Shown one piece after another: positions 1 through 9,156 of a stretch of 33,103 nt of DNA (position 1 is its first letter; each line of letters begins with the position of its first letter). Position numbers and translations under genes: made by a program. The stretch is from Acholeplasmataceae bacterium (GTDB taxonomy: Bacteria > Bacillota_I > Bacilli_A > ML615J-28 > CAG-698), in assembly GCA_012838705.1 (NCBI GenBank), contig DUOT01000095.1, forward strand, positions 1 to 33,103, written 5' to 3'. Below the pieces are notes generated by a model. It searched no databases, was not told the DNA's origin, and was given only the letters and a program-made list of their open reading frames with translations.

Positions 1-632
1 AATAGAGCAATTCCGAAAATTAATAAAAATGGAAAAGGAAGAACCAAATATATTAATAGAATAACTAAATATCCGATTTTTTTATTTAAAGGTGCGTTAC
101 GAAAAGACTCTTTAATATTAGGAGAAAGCACTTTTGGTTTTCTTTTTCTAGTAAGTAAATATACTATTAAATCACTTAATATCATAAGAAAAGTGATTCC
201 AAATACTATTAAATAGATTATTGTTTCGTCGTATGAACTCCAAAATAAATGAGTAAGTTTTTCATAATTTTGAGAGTAATATACTTTTATAACATCTATT
301 TTATTTCCATATTCATCATAAATATAAAAATCAATGTATTTGTTTTCATAAGTTGATTCAATATCTAATTGTACTGGATCGATGTTTTTGTATTCTTTTT
401 CATCAAAAACTACATAATACTTACCATTTACTTTTAGATAATAATCTACTATATTAGAATCATCTTTTCTAACGCGAATAAAATTAATATCATATTTATT
501 AAAACTATTCTCATTAACATAGTGATCAAATTCATCTAATTTAATTACTGGTCTTCCTGGTGCAATATTTAAATACAATACGAATCCTACTACTAATATT
601 GTAATAATATAAATAAAAACTCTTTTCCCCAT
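1..632 (-). CDS. Hypothetical membrane protein, 3'-truncated by the window edge
   Basis: This ORF is absent from the track because it runs off the left edge. I translated it by hand from an ATG at 632-630, which follows an AAGAGG ribosome binding site; it stays open for 210 codons. It starts MGKRVFIYIITILVVGFVLYLNIAPG, with a hydrophobic segment at about residues 5-21. A polar, aromatic-rich region of about 100 residues follows (YYLKVNGKYYVVFDEKEYKN), likely outside the membrane. A second hydrophobic segment lies near residues 125-147 (IIYLIVFGITFLMILSDLIVYLL), then a basic loop and a third near 177-200. I do not recognise a family. It lies downstream of the ABC exporter pair on the same strand but has its own promoter. 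Coding status is good; function is unknown. Confidence 0.8.
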   Translation of the reverse strand, partial: MGKRVFIYIITILVVGFVLYLNIAPGRPVIKLDEFDHYVNENSFNKYDINFIRVRKDDSNIVDYYLKVNGKYYVVFDEKEYKNIDPVQLDIESTYENKYIDFYIYDEYGNKIDVIKVYYSQNYEKLTHLFWSSYDETIIYLIVFGITFLMILSDLIVYLLTRKRKPKVLSPNIKESFRNAPLNKKIGYLVILLIYLVLPFPFLLIFGIAL

Positions 633-660
633 ATTAACCTCTTAATAACATATTACTTAT

Positions 661-689
661 ATTGTATCTTGGAATATAAGTATTGTAAA
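661..689 (-). promoter_or_regulatory. SigmaA-type promoter of the truncated membrane-protein gene
   Basis: On the minus strand TTTACA (689-684) and TACAAT (666-661) are separated by exactly 17 bp. The expected start is near 654, about 22 nt before the ATG at 632. An AT-rich imperfect inverted repeat (ATTACTTATATT/AATATAAGTATT, 652-684) overlaps it and could be an operator. Confidence 0.65.
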
Positions 690-697
690 GAATAAAC

Positions 698-2536
698 TTA
701 TTCTTCGTAATATTTAGCTTGTGCATTCCACATTCTATTATATAAACCATTTAAGTTAAGTAATTCTTTATGAGTACCCTCTTCTAATATTTGTCCATCA
801 TCAATTACAATAATTCGATCACAAAATTTACAACTGCTCATCCGATGAGATATAAAAATACTTGTCTTGTTTTTAACTAAATCATTAAACTTTTCATAGA
901 TTTCTGCTTCGCTTTTTGGATCTAAAGCTGCTGTTGGTTCATCTAGAATAACTAGTGGCGAATCTTTATATAAGGCTCTAGCAATTGCTAGTTTCTGCGC
1001 TTCTCCTCCTGATATTTCAACACCATTTTTGCGATTTCTTTGATAGATGATTGTATCTAGTTTATCTTCCATTTTCATTACTCGCTCTTTTATTCCAGCT
1101 TTATCTAAACATTCCCATACCTTTTCATCGTCACCATCAAGGCTTGATGAAACATTATTTTTGATGCTATACGAAAATAATTTAAAATCTTGAAAGACGA
1201 TCGAAAATAGTTTATAACATGACTCTTTACTATATGATGAAATAGGAAGACCATTAATTAAAATATCACCACTTGTTGGTTCATATAGTCGACATAAAAG
1301 TTTAATAAGTGTTGTTTTACCAGCACCATTACTACCAACAATTGCAATTTTTTCACCTTTATTTATTTTTAAATTAATATTTTTTAAAACTAAATCTTGA
1401 TTTGGATAAGCAAATGATAAATCTTTAAATTCTATCTCAATACTTTCATAATCATTAATTTCATTTAAGCCAAAATTAATTTTGTTTTCTAATTTTAAAT
1501 ACTCAAAATAATTATCTAAATAATTGTTTCTTAAAACAACATCTTGATATGTTTGAATTAATAAATTAATTTGTGAGAATAGTATTGTAATTGCAGTTGC
1601 ATAGGCTACAACATTTCCGATACTAATTAAACCATATATAGCTTTTAATCCGACAAATAAATAAGCAAAAAATGTTAATATTTTATTCAATAAAGTAATT
1701 AAAGACTGACACTTAATACTATATATGTAAAAACTTCTCCAATTATTATCGACACTATATTTTTCATCTGTCATTGCTTCTAATATCATATTTTGCATTT
1801 TATATATACGAATGTCTTTTCCATATTTATAATTTGAGCAAAGTTGATAAAAGTAACCATATTTACGATTGCCATCAATATTAGCCATCATTGCTTCATA
1901 TGACTTTTTATTAACCTTTTTCATAATAAACATATTAATTAAGCTTAATAAAAGCATTATTAATATAAGCATGATTATCGTAATTGGAGAATTTACAATC
2001 TTACCAAGCATAGTCGGTTTTGTAAGTGTTGCTACCTTGAATAATCCTGAAAGAAGAACAAAACTATTTATGATTTTTAATATCGAAGCTAAAAACCTAC
2101 CAAATACAATTTCCGCATAATATGTTATTCCACCACTACTATTAGATCCTTCTTCTGCTTTTCTAATTAATTTCATTACTTCATTACTTTCAATTTGGCC
2201 ATAATCAAGTTCAAAAGATTTTAAAGCAATTAAATTATCTAAATGATAAAGGAATTTTGTTGAATGGTTTTGCAAGTAATACTGAATTATATGTAATGCG
2301 ATTCCAATAACTAAGTTAAGAGTTATTAACCAAAAGACATATGTTAATATTTCAGTTGTTGATTCTTTAGCTAATAATCCATCGATTATTAGGTTTGTAA
2401 AAATAAGGGAAATAAAAGGAAGTACAGATGCAAAAATATTTTTTATTATCGAAAGAAAAAAGTAAGGCTTGGATGCTTTATAAATAATCGAGAGGATTTG
2501 AAACATCTTTTTCATATTAGTAGTAAATTTATTCAT
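698..2536 (-). CDS. ABC exporter half-transporter (transmembrane domain plus ATPase), second of a pair
   Basis: This is a type IV ABC exporter half-transporter with an N-terminal transmembrane domain (about residues 20-350) and a C-terminal ATPase. The ATPase has Walker A GSNGAGKTT (near residue 400), signature EISGGEAQ, Walker B VILDEPTAALD and an H-loop SHR; all look intact. The track starts at 2572. I prefer the ATG at 2536 (MNKFTTNMKK, 612 aa) because GGGAGGA lies just upstream and the start overlaps the upstream gene's stop by 8 nt (ATGAATAA). That overlap implies translational coupling with the partner at 2529-4331, probably as a heterodimer. The substrate (peptide, drug or lipid) cannot be told from sequence. 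It resembles the ABC pairs common in gut Firmicutes and Tenericutes. Confidence 0.9.
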   Translation of the reverse strand: MNKFTTNMKKMFQILSIIYKASKPYFFLSIIKNIFASVLPFISLIFTNLIIDGLLAKESTTEILTYVFWLITLNLVIGIALHIIQYYLQNHSTKFLYHLDNLIALKSFELDYGQIESNEVMKLIRKAEEGSNSSGGITYYAEIVFGRFLASILKIINSFVLLSGLFKVATLTKPTMLGKIVNSPITIIMLILIMLLLSLINMFIMKKVNKKSYEAMMANIDGNRKYGYFYQLCSNYKYGKDIRIYKMQNMILEAMTDEKYSVDNNWRSFYIYSIKCQSLITLLNKILTFFAYLFVGLKAIYGLISIGNVVAYATAITILFSQINLLIQTYQDVVLRNNYLDNYFEYLKLENKINFGLNEINDYESIEIEFKDLSFAYPNQDLVLKNINLKINKGEKIAIVGSNGAGKTTLIKLLCRLYEPTSGDILINGLPISSYSKESCYKLFSIVFQDFKLFSYSIKNNVSSSLDGDDEKVWECLDKAGIKERVMKMEDKLDTIIYQRNRKNGVEISGGEAQKLAIARALYKDSPLVILDEPTAALDPKSEAEIYEKFNDLVKNKTSIFISHRMSSCKFCDRIIVIDDGQILEEGTHKELLNLNGLYNRMWNAQAKYYEE

Positions 2537-4331
2537 TGCTATCCTCCCTATAATATTTACTTTGAATATCAAATATTTCTTTATATTTTCCGCCTTTAGA
2601 TATTAACTCTTCATGTGTTCCTTCTTCTACAATTTTCCCATTTTCTAAAAATAAAATGCGATTACAAAATTTAGTAGAAGAAAGTCGATGAGATATAAAT
2701 AGTGAAGTATTACCTTTACTAAAAGACTCATAAGTCAAATACATTTTTTCTTCACTTATTGGATCAAGTGATGCTGTTGGTTCATCAAGAATTAAGAGTG
2801 GGGCATTTTTATATAATGCTCTTGCTAACATTAATTTTTGAATTTCACCACCACTAAAACGCACTCCACTTTCATCAAACACTTGAGTAATATATGTATT
2901 TTCTTTATTATCTAAAGATAATATTTTTTCTTTTAATCCTGCATCTTCTAATGCTTCCCAAAACTTATCAATATCTACTTCTTTTTCCTTTGAGCAAGTA
3001 ACATTTTGTAATACAGATAGAGCTAGTGGCTCTGAATCTTGAAAGCATACACTTAAAAGATCCATATATTCATCAATATTAAGATTAGATAAATCTTCTT
3101 TATTAATATATATTTTCCCTTTTGTCGGTTTATAAAGACCACATAATAGTTTTACAATCGTAGTTTTTCCACTACCATTTTCTCCAACTAGTGCAAGCTT
3201 TTCACCAGCTTTAATTTTAAAACTTAAATTATTAATTGTTGGTTTATCACTATCTGGATAAGTAAAAGAAACGTCTTTAAATTCAATTTCAATTGGAAGT
3301 TTAATATTTTTGATACTTTTACCTTCCTCATGAAGAAATACATTTTTCGTATCTAAACAATCTCGATATTCATTTATTAAAATATTAGCTCTTCTTAAAT
3401 CATTAAATGATGACATAAAGCCATTGAGCCATGATGAAAATCCAGCAACAATACCAATTAAAAATGTAAGTGTTGCAACATTTATCTTTCCATCAATTAT
3501 CATCATAATAATAATATAATAACTTATCGCATCACGAATAAATAAGAAAATAGTATTCGATACTTCCGCAAACATATATTTTCTATTTATTCCTTTTCGT
3601 AAAAAAGTTACTTTTTTGGTAAGTAATGCAAATAGTTTGTTGAACCATTTATCTAAACGATATATTCTAATATCTTTACCATTTGTAAGGTCAGTTACAG
3701 TTCTAGATAAGTAATACTTTTCAGACCACTCATCATTTACTTCTTCACGTTTTGATTCAAAATATTTATTTGCCCTTTTTGTAAGAAAGAAGTTTACTAT
3801 ACTCATAATAATTAAGACAGGTAATACTTGTGGGACATAAATAGAAATTAATACTCCATAAAATATTAACCCGACAATATTAAAGACAAGCACTGGTGCC
3901 CTTTTCAGCATATGCTCAATACCAACCCAATTTGAACTAATCGCTTCAAATGCTTTTTGTGTTTTCTTTTGTTTTTCTTTTGGTTCAATATTTGGATAGT
4001 CTATTTCAATTTGGTGCTTAGCAAGTCTAATCCAAAAAGCAGTAACCCTAACAAAAGTATTTTCCCATTCATAATGAGTAAAAGAATAATGATTTAATGC
4101 TTCTAAAGCAAATGTAACTACACAAATCCCAATAATCACAAAAACATATTTATCGATTGAAACATCATGGGTTAAAGTGTAAATGATGATTGTGGAAATG
4201 AGAGTTACTGAAAGTGGTGTTAAAAGAGAAGTTAAAAAATTTGTGAATAAATAAAACTTCATCTTCTTGCAATTTCTAAAAGACTCTCGATATACATATT
4301 TGATATTTGATAATAGTGAATGTTTAATCAT
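2529..4331 (-). CDS. ABC exporter half-transporter (transmembrane domain plus ATPase), first of a pair
   Basis: The first gene of the exporter pair is 600 aa from the ATG at 4331 (MIKHSLLSNIKYVY), which follows GAGGAG. The longer track start at 4367 overlaps the promoter and is unlikely. The transmembrane domain covers about residues 15-330. The ATPase has Walker A GENGSGKTT, signature FSGGEIQ, Walker B LLILDEPTASLD and SHR. Neither partner shows the degenerate catalytic glutamate often seen in one half of heterodimeric exporters, so both sites may hydrolyse ATP. The gene sits directly behind a strong promoter with an embedded palindrome. Regulation in trans is likely, because no regulator is encoded next to it within the window. 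The substrate is unknown. Confidence 0.9.
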   Translation of the reverse strand: MIKHSLLSNIKYVYRESFRNCKKMKFYLFTNFLTSLLTPLSVTLISTIIIYTLTHDVSIDKYVFVIIGICVVTFALEALNHYSFTHYEWENTFVRVTAFWIRLAKHQIEIDYPNIEPKEKQKKTQKAFEAISSNWVGIEHMLKRAPVLVFNIVGLIFYGVLISIYVPQVLPVLIIMSIVNFFLTKRANKYFESKREEVNDEWSEKYYLSRTVTDLTNGKDIRIYRLDKWFNKLFALLTKKVTFLRKGINRKYMFAEVSNTIFLFIRDAISYYIIIMMIIDGKINVATLTFLIGIVAGFSSWLNGFMSSFNDLRRANILINEYRDCLDTKNVFLHEEGKSIKNIKLPIEIEFKDVSFTYPDSDKPTINNLSFKIKAGEKLALVGENGSGKTTIVKLLCGLYKPTKGKIYINKEDLSNLNIDEYMDLLSVCFQDSEPLALSVLQNVTCSKEKEVDIDKFWEALEDAGLKEKILSLDNKENTYITQVFDESGVRFSGGEIQKLMLARALYKNAPLLILDEPTASLDPISEEKMYLTYESFSKGNTSLFISHRLSSTKFCNRILFLENGKIVEEGTHEELISKGGKYKEIFDIQSKYYREDSNE

Positions 4332-4352
4332 AATTTTCTCCTCTATTTGTAA

Positions 4353-4381
4353 ATTATAACATAACATTGTTACGTTAGCAA
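4353..4381 (-). promoter_or_regulatory. SigmaA promoter of the ABC exporter pair
   Basis: On the minus strand TTGCTA (4381-4376) and TATAAT (4358-4353) are 17 bp apart, about 20 nt upstream of the ATG at 4331. Almost the whole spacer is a palindrome, listed separately. Confidence 0.75.
4357..4377. promoter_or_regulatory. 21-bp palindromic operator candidate between -35 and -10
   Basis: TAACATAACA-T-TGTTACGTTA has two 10-bp arms that match at 9 of 10 positions around a single central base. It fills the promoter spacer, so a bound dimer would block RNA polymerase. Size, symmetry and position suit a MarR, PadR or TetR-type repressor. Which family is inference. Confidence 0.55.
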
Positions 4382-4411
4382 GGAAAAGTTTTATTTTTAT
4401 TATAATATTAC

Positions 4412-4448
4412 AAATAAAAAGAGGTCTTATTGAAATTTCAATAAGACC
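4412..4448 (-). terminator. Intrinsic terminator of the collagen-like lipoprotein gene
   Basis: GGTCTTATTGAA/TTCAATAAGACC is a perfect palindrome (4423-4448). On the minus strand it is followed by CTCTTTTTATTTG. It lies 13 nt past the stop at 4461. Confidence 0.85.
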
Positions 4449-4460
4449 TTAATGTTATTT

Positions 4461-7400
4461 TTACTCGCTAACTTTCCATTTTGCATAATAAGTAATGCTT
4501 GTTACGCCAGAATCTTTACTGAATGATGGATACTCATTTATTGGTGTGTCTGATAAGTCTTCTTCTGTACACCATCCTTCAAAAATATATCCTTCTTTCA
4601 TTGGTTGTAACATTGGTCCTGGTAATACCATTTCAACTGTTACATCATCGGTTGCAGCATTTGCTGGTAAATGATAAATATCAATTGAAGTATCTCCAGT
4701 AACTGAAGGCGGTAACCATTCTATTACAAATAGTGAACCTATAACTAAGTTGTTGTACATGCTCTTAATGGTATCTTTATATGGAGATGTACAGTTATCA
4801 TGATAACTTAAATATAGGTCTGCTTCAGCGTTAGTATAACCAACACCTTTACCTATTGCTTCATAAACTCCTGGAACATATGTTTCTTTTAAGGCAATAA
4901 CATACCAATATAATCCACCACGGCCAGTTCCAACAGTTATTGTTGCACCGGCACCATCACCTGCAGTACTATATCTAGTTGCCTCTATATAAACATCTGA
5001 GTCTCTTAATTTATACATATCTGTAGAATTTAACACACCACCATTTAGTTTATATGTCACTTCTACTCGAGAATAATTATCTACTACTAATTTTGCATAG
5101 AATTCTCTATCACCTCGAGAACCTTTAGCTAATGTAGTTATTGGATCGCCTGTAAAGTTAGGATTATCATACCATCCAAGGAAAATATAACCTTCTTTTT
5201 CAAATACTGGAAGATTATATGCCTCTTCATGTGTATATTTATCTGCTAGATCAACCAGTTCTTCTTCACCATCATAGAATTTAACTGAATATTCGATTGC
5301 TTTATATACTGGTGTAAACTTCTTATGTTCATTAAATAATACTTGATCTCCCGCTTTATATTGATTTGTACCATCAGTGAAATAATCGAATACATAATCT
5401 GCTTTTTCAGGACCTGCAGGTATTGTTACCTTTTCACCTTCATAAACAAGATCATAATGTTTATAACTAACCTTAATTTTATTATTATAATTTGGTAAGT
5501 TATTATAAATAGTTACACCTGTGAAATTGATAGCAGTATATCCACCAACAACATGACTCCTATTAAAGAAGTTTGCAATGGAATAACATAAATGATCTGC
5601 ATTATATAAAGCATAAGTACCATTTGTACCATCACCTTGGATAGCGACGATTTGTCTTGTTGGATGTGTTGTTCCATCAACTGATTTAATAAAATCTAAT
5701 AACCATCCCCATTTGTCTTTATATACAGGATCATTAAAGAACTTGTAAATATTACTTCCTGCAAGATTTGTAGAACTTGTGACACCAATCTTAGCACTAT
5801 TAAAGAATTCAACTGCTTTTAACTCAGTCCAAGTTGTACCAAATTTTTTGTTCCAGTCTTTAATAAAATGGTCAACCATGCGTTTTGGATCATTTTCAAA
5901 TTCATGTAGAACTTCAAAATTTCCAAAAGAGTCAACTGCATAATATACTAATTCTTTTTCTTCATGTTCAATTTCTACTATTCTCCATATTTCTTCATCA
6001 CCAAATAATATTACTTTATAAATACCATCTAGATTACTTATTGGGAACCATACTCCATAATGATCTTCTTCAAGAATAAAGGCATCATATACATTACCAT
6101 CAGGAGTGATTACAAATCCTCTAAATGAATCATGATCATATGTATATAATTGATGCACAGAGTCTGTTTCATCAAAATATTTTGGTGAGCCATAAAGTGT
6201 TGCCTCCATTGTTTCGCCTTTTCTCCATTTTAAAGAAGCAACATATAAATTATGATCTTTATCAATTACTGCAAATTCATAATCTGTATCATCATTAAAT
6301 AGATTAACTAGTAATCGATTATCATCTTTTAATTCTATTTCTTCACCATTAATTAAAACGCCTTTAATATTATCTTTATGAAGGTTAAACTTCACATCAT
6401 TAAACATTAAATCATATACAATGTAATATTCATCGTCTTCAATAATTACATCAGAAGCTAATAAATCTGCTCTATTGATTTTATATTCAATAACAGCCAT
6501 ACTCAATTTTCCATCATGAAGAATTAAGAACATATGTTCTCCTTCTTGTTGGAAATTAGTTAGACTACTTAATCTAAACCAAATATTGATTTCATCAGTA
6601 TCATCTGGAACTGTAAACTCACTAATAGTTCCATCAGGCATGATTTGGAATACTTTATCCGTAGTAGTTACATCAATATCAACAACATATAATTGATAAG
6701 TCTCATCACTTTCTTCATCATATGTTGGATCGCCTGTCTTAACTGCATCTACATCTTCTGGATAAGTCCAATCTAATACTGCTTCAATAATATTATAATC
6801 TTTATCAAGGATTAAGAATTCATATTGTCTTGATTCATTAAGTACATTAAACCATAATGTTGAATCAGTATTTGCTACTAAGTCCTTACCATTGCATTTA
6901 ATTGCAACAATATCATCTTCATGTAGGCTAACTTTTTTACCATCTACAATAAGTTCAAATTCTTGGAATAAGTAAGGAGTTCCATCAATAGTATTAAAGC
7001 CTGCACGTCCTGTAGCTTTCCAAGTTCCTTCGTAAGTAGCATATTCAATAGTAGCTATGCTCCATACTCCACCATGAAGGATTAGGAATTTATGCTCGCC
7101 TACTTGTTGGAAATCTTCAAGTGTTCCCATTCTAAACCAAATGTTGAAAACTTCATCTACATCTTCTAGAACTGTGAGTTCAGTAATTGATCCATCTGGT
7201 TTGATTTGATATACTATATCTTCAGTTGTTACATCTATATCTACTACATATAATTGATATGTTTGTTTTCTATCTTCGTTGTATTGAGGACTTCCAGTTT
7301 TAACTGCTTCTACTTCTACTGGTTCAGTCCATTCCAATACTGCTTTATATTTTACATAATCTTTATCGATAATTTCGAATTCGTATTTTCCGGTTTCTTT

Positions 7401-9047
7401 TAATACATTAAACCATAACGTATCATCAGTGTTAGGTGTTAATTCTTTTCCATCTACTTTAATACTTACTACATCGTCTTTGTGTAAACTTAATTTTTTA
7501 TTTCCAACTAATAATTCAAATTCTTGGAATAAATATTGTATATCGTTAATTGTATTTGTACCTACTCTTCCGGTTGCGTTCCATTTTGCTTCCACAACAC
7601 CATAACTAATTCTTACTTCATACCATTTTTCATCTTTTAAAATTAAGAATCTATGAAGACCTTCTAGCTGTGGATTTGTAGGTGAACTTAATCTAAACCA
7701 TAAATTTAATTTATTGTCATCATCTTCAAGGATTGTAAGTTTGGTAATAGAACCATCAGGTTTAATTTGATACATTATATTATCAGGATCTGTATCAAGA
7801 TCTACTACATATAATTGATATGTTTCTTCTCTATCTTCGTTATATGCTGGATCTCCAGTTTCAACTGCTTCAAGTTCAGTTGGTTCTTTCCATTCTAATG
7901 TTGCTTTGTATAAAATATGATTTGCGCCTACTACTCTAAATTCATAATCACCTGGTTCCTTTAATACACTAAACCATAATGTGTGATCTGTATTTGGAGT
8001 TAATGCTTTGCCATTACTTGTAATGCTTATTACGTTATCTTTATGTAAACTAATTTTTTCTTCTTCTACAAATAATTCAAATTCTTGGAATAGATATTGT
8101 ACATCCTCAATAGTATGAGTACCTACTCTACCAGTCGTTTTAAATGATCCTTTTAATGACCAACATGCAAATAATTTTAGATTTTCTAATACTGGCATTT
8201 CAGGATCATAAGGTTTTGTGAATTTGTCATCTAAGAACCATCCTTCAAACTCATATCCTTCTCTTTCAAGAGGTGCTGGTTCATAGGCATCACCTTTCAT
8301 GATAAATTCAGGAACTTCATAATCTTCTGGTAACTTACCATCAAATAATTCAAATTCTACATCAAGCATTAATTTTCCTGATACTAGTTCAGTTAACCAT
8401 TCTTTTTCAGTGCCAGGATATCCAGGATAATGTTTCAAGTAAAGTTGATAAGTAGAAAGACCATCTACACCGTCTTTTCCATCCTTGCCATCAACTCCAT
8501 CTTTTCCTGGCTGACCATCTTTTCCATCAACGCCATCTTTTCCGTCATTGCCGTCTTTACCTACTACTGGACCTAATTTCTTTGTTGTGTCATCTGAATA
8601 GGTAACTACCAATTCTCCATCGTCGTTGATTTCCATGTTTTTGATACCAATACCATCTTTGCCGTCTTTACCGTCTTTGCCTGCTACTCCATCTTTACCG
8701 TCTTTTCCATCCTTGCCGACTACTAGTCCGCATTCAATTTCGGTATCATCTGTTAGAGTGATGATAAGCATGCCGTCGTTGTCAATTTCAATTGTTTTAA
8801 TGCCGACACCTTGTGAGCCTGGTGCACCAGTGTCACCCTTGTCTCCCTTATCGCCTTTTTCACCAATTACAACGCCAACATTAATAGTATTACCATCAGA
8901 TAGTTCAAAAACGAGTTCATTGTCTTCATTAATTACTGCGTCTTTAATACTGACAGCGCTTTCATCTCCACCGCCACCACAAGCGGCAAGTACTAATAAT
9001 AACAGAAGCCCAACAAACACTAACAAAAGTTTTGGTAATCTTCTCAT
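4461..9047 (-). CDS. Giant collagen-like, repeat-rich surface lipoprotein
   Basis: A 1528-residue predicted lipoprotein with signal MRRLPKLLLVFVGLLLLLVLAAC; lipobox LAAC puts the lipidated Cys at 23. Residues 32-200 alternate three beta-rich modules of about 30 aa (IKxxxIxxDxEL...D..T...GxVxG) with collagen-like Gly-X-Y runs (GKDGKDGKDG). A linker follows (LSTYQLYLKHYPGYPGTEKEWL), of the SAYELAxxxGFxGTExEWL type seen in collagen-like and phage-tail proteins. Then comes an InlB-like repeat ending FEGW..FACW (about 228-300). Four tandem repeats of about 187 aa run from about 302 to 1040, the fourth diverged. A unique segment with a long aromatic region follows (about 1040-1230), then further InlB-type repeats (FLGWYDNPNF, FEGWCTEEDL). 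The likely role is adhesion or surface display; the ligand is unknown. The start has no close ribosome binding site (see leader entry). Confidence 0.85.
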   Translation of the reverse strand: MRRLPKLLLVFVGLLLLLVLAACGGGGDESAVSIKDAVINEDNELVFELSDGNTINVGVVIGEKGDKGDKGDTGAPGSQGVGIKTIEIDNDGMLIITLTDDTEIECGLVVGKDGKDGKDGVAGKDGKDGKDGIGIKNMEINDDGELVVTYSDDTTKKLGPVVGKDGNDGKDGVDGKDGQPGKDGVDGKDGKDGVDGLSTYQLYLKHYPGYPGTEKEWLTELVSGKLMLDVEFELFDGKLPEDYEVPEFIMKGDAYEPAPLEREGYEFEGWFLDDKFTKPYDPEMPVLENLKLFACWSLKGSFKTTGRVGTHTIEDVQYLFQEFELFVEEEKISLHKDNVISITSNGKALTPNTDHTLWFSVLKEPGDYEFRVVGANHILYKATLEWKEPTELEAVETGDPAYNEDREETYQLYVVDLDTDPDNIMYQIKPDGSITKLTILEDDDNKLNLWFRLSSPTNPQLEGLHRFLILKDEKWYEVRISYGVVEAKWNATGRVGTNTINDIQYLFQEFELLVGNKKLSLHKDDVVSIKVDGKELTPNTDDTLWFNVLKETGKYEFEIIDKDYVKYKAVLEWTEPVEVEAVKTGSPQYNEDRKQTYQLYVVDIDVTTEDIVYQIKPDGSITELTVLEDVDEVFNIWFRMGTLEDFQQVGEHKFLILHGGVWSIATIEYATYEGTWKATGRAGFNTIDGTPYLFQEFELIVDGKKVSLHEDDIVAIKCNGKDLVANTDSTLWFNVLNESRQYEFLILDKDYNIIEAVLDWTYPEDVDAVKTGDPTYDEESDETYQLYVVDIDVTTTDKVFQIMPDGTISEFTVPDDTDEINIWFRLSSLTNFQQEGEHMFLILHDGKLSMAVIEYKINRADLLASDVIIEDDEYYIVYDLMFNDVKFNLHKDNIKGVLINGEEIELKDDNRLLVNLFNDDTDYEFAVIDKDHNLYVASLKWRKGETMEATLYGSPKYFDETDSVHQLYTYDHDSFRGFVITPDGNVYDAFILEEDHYGVWFPISNLDGIYKVILFGDEEIWRIVEIEHEEKELVYYAVDSFGNFEVLHEFENDPKRMVDHFIKDWNKKFGTTWTELKAVEFFNSAKIGVTSSTNLAGSNIYKFFNDPVYKDKWGWLLDFIKSVDGTTHPTRQIVAIQGDGTNGTYALYNADHLCYSIANFFNRSHVVGGYTAINFTGVTIYNNLPNYNNKIKVSYKHYDLVYEGEKVTIPAGPEKADYVFDYFTDGTNQYKAGDQVLFNEHKKFTPVYKAIEYSVKFYDGEEELVDLADKYTHEEAYNLPVFEKEGYIFLGWYDNPNFTGDPITTLAKGSRGDREFYAKLVVDNYSRVEVTYKLNGGVLNSTDMYKLRDSDVYIEATRYSTAGDGAGATITVGTGRGGLYWYVIALKETYVPGVYEAIGKGVGYTNAEADLYLSYHDNCTSPYKDTIKSMYNNLVIGSLFVIEWLPPSVTGDTSIDIYHLPANAATDDVTVEMVLPGPMLQPMKEGYIFEGWCTEEDLSDTPINEYPSFSKDSGVTSITYYAKWKVSE
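5910..8144 (-). repeat. Four tandem ~561-bp (187-aa) coding repeats
   Basis: Units start near 8144, 7583, 7022 and 6461 on the minus strand. The first three open with F/W-x-x-T-G-R-x-G-x-x-T-I and share YLFQEFEL, SLHxDxx, TLWFxVL, ETYQLYVVD, PDGxIxxxT and FLIL. The fourth keeps only the skeleton (NLHKDN, HQLYTYD, ITPDGNV). The 561-bp phase is exact for units 1-3; the unit 4 boundaries are approximate. Confidence 0.85.
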
Positions 9048-9072
9048 ACATTATTTTTAGCAAGGCTGTGTT

Positions 9073-9120
9073 GATTGGCGAACCCACTAAAATTCCTCCT
9101 CATTAATATATTTGCCAACC
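9073..9120 (-). promoter_or_regulatory. Leader hairpin presenting a ribosome binding site in its loop
   Basis: The leader of the collagen-like gene begins with GGTTGGCAAA, which can pair with TTCGCCAATC 28 nt later (8-9 of 10 positions including a G-U pair). The loop holds a near-perfect GAGGAGGAA, 48 nt before the ATG at 9047. A GTG 7 nt after this site opens a 41-codon ORF in another frame, which ends at 8962 inside the lipoprotein gene. How translation of the lipoprotein starts is therefore unclear. Pairing is by eye. Confidence 0.4.
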
Positions 9121-9127
9121 CGAGATT

Positions 9128-9156
9128 ATTATAACATTATTACCAATTGATAGCAA
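9128..9156 (-). promoter_or_regulatory. SigmaA promoter of the collagen-like lipoprotein gene
   Basis: On the minus strand TTGCTA (9156-9151) and TATAAT (9133-9128) have a 17-bp spacer. Transcription would start near 9121, giving a leader of about 74 nt. The hexamers are identical to those of the ABC pair promoter at 4353-4381, but the operator palindrome is absent. Confidence 0.75.

Noticed and set aside
8626-9060. 144-aa plus-strand ORF rich in Pro-Ser-Leu opposite the collagen-like gene
   Set aside because: It is the antisense shadow of the Gly-Lys-Asp triplets; no ribosome binding site or promoter supports it.
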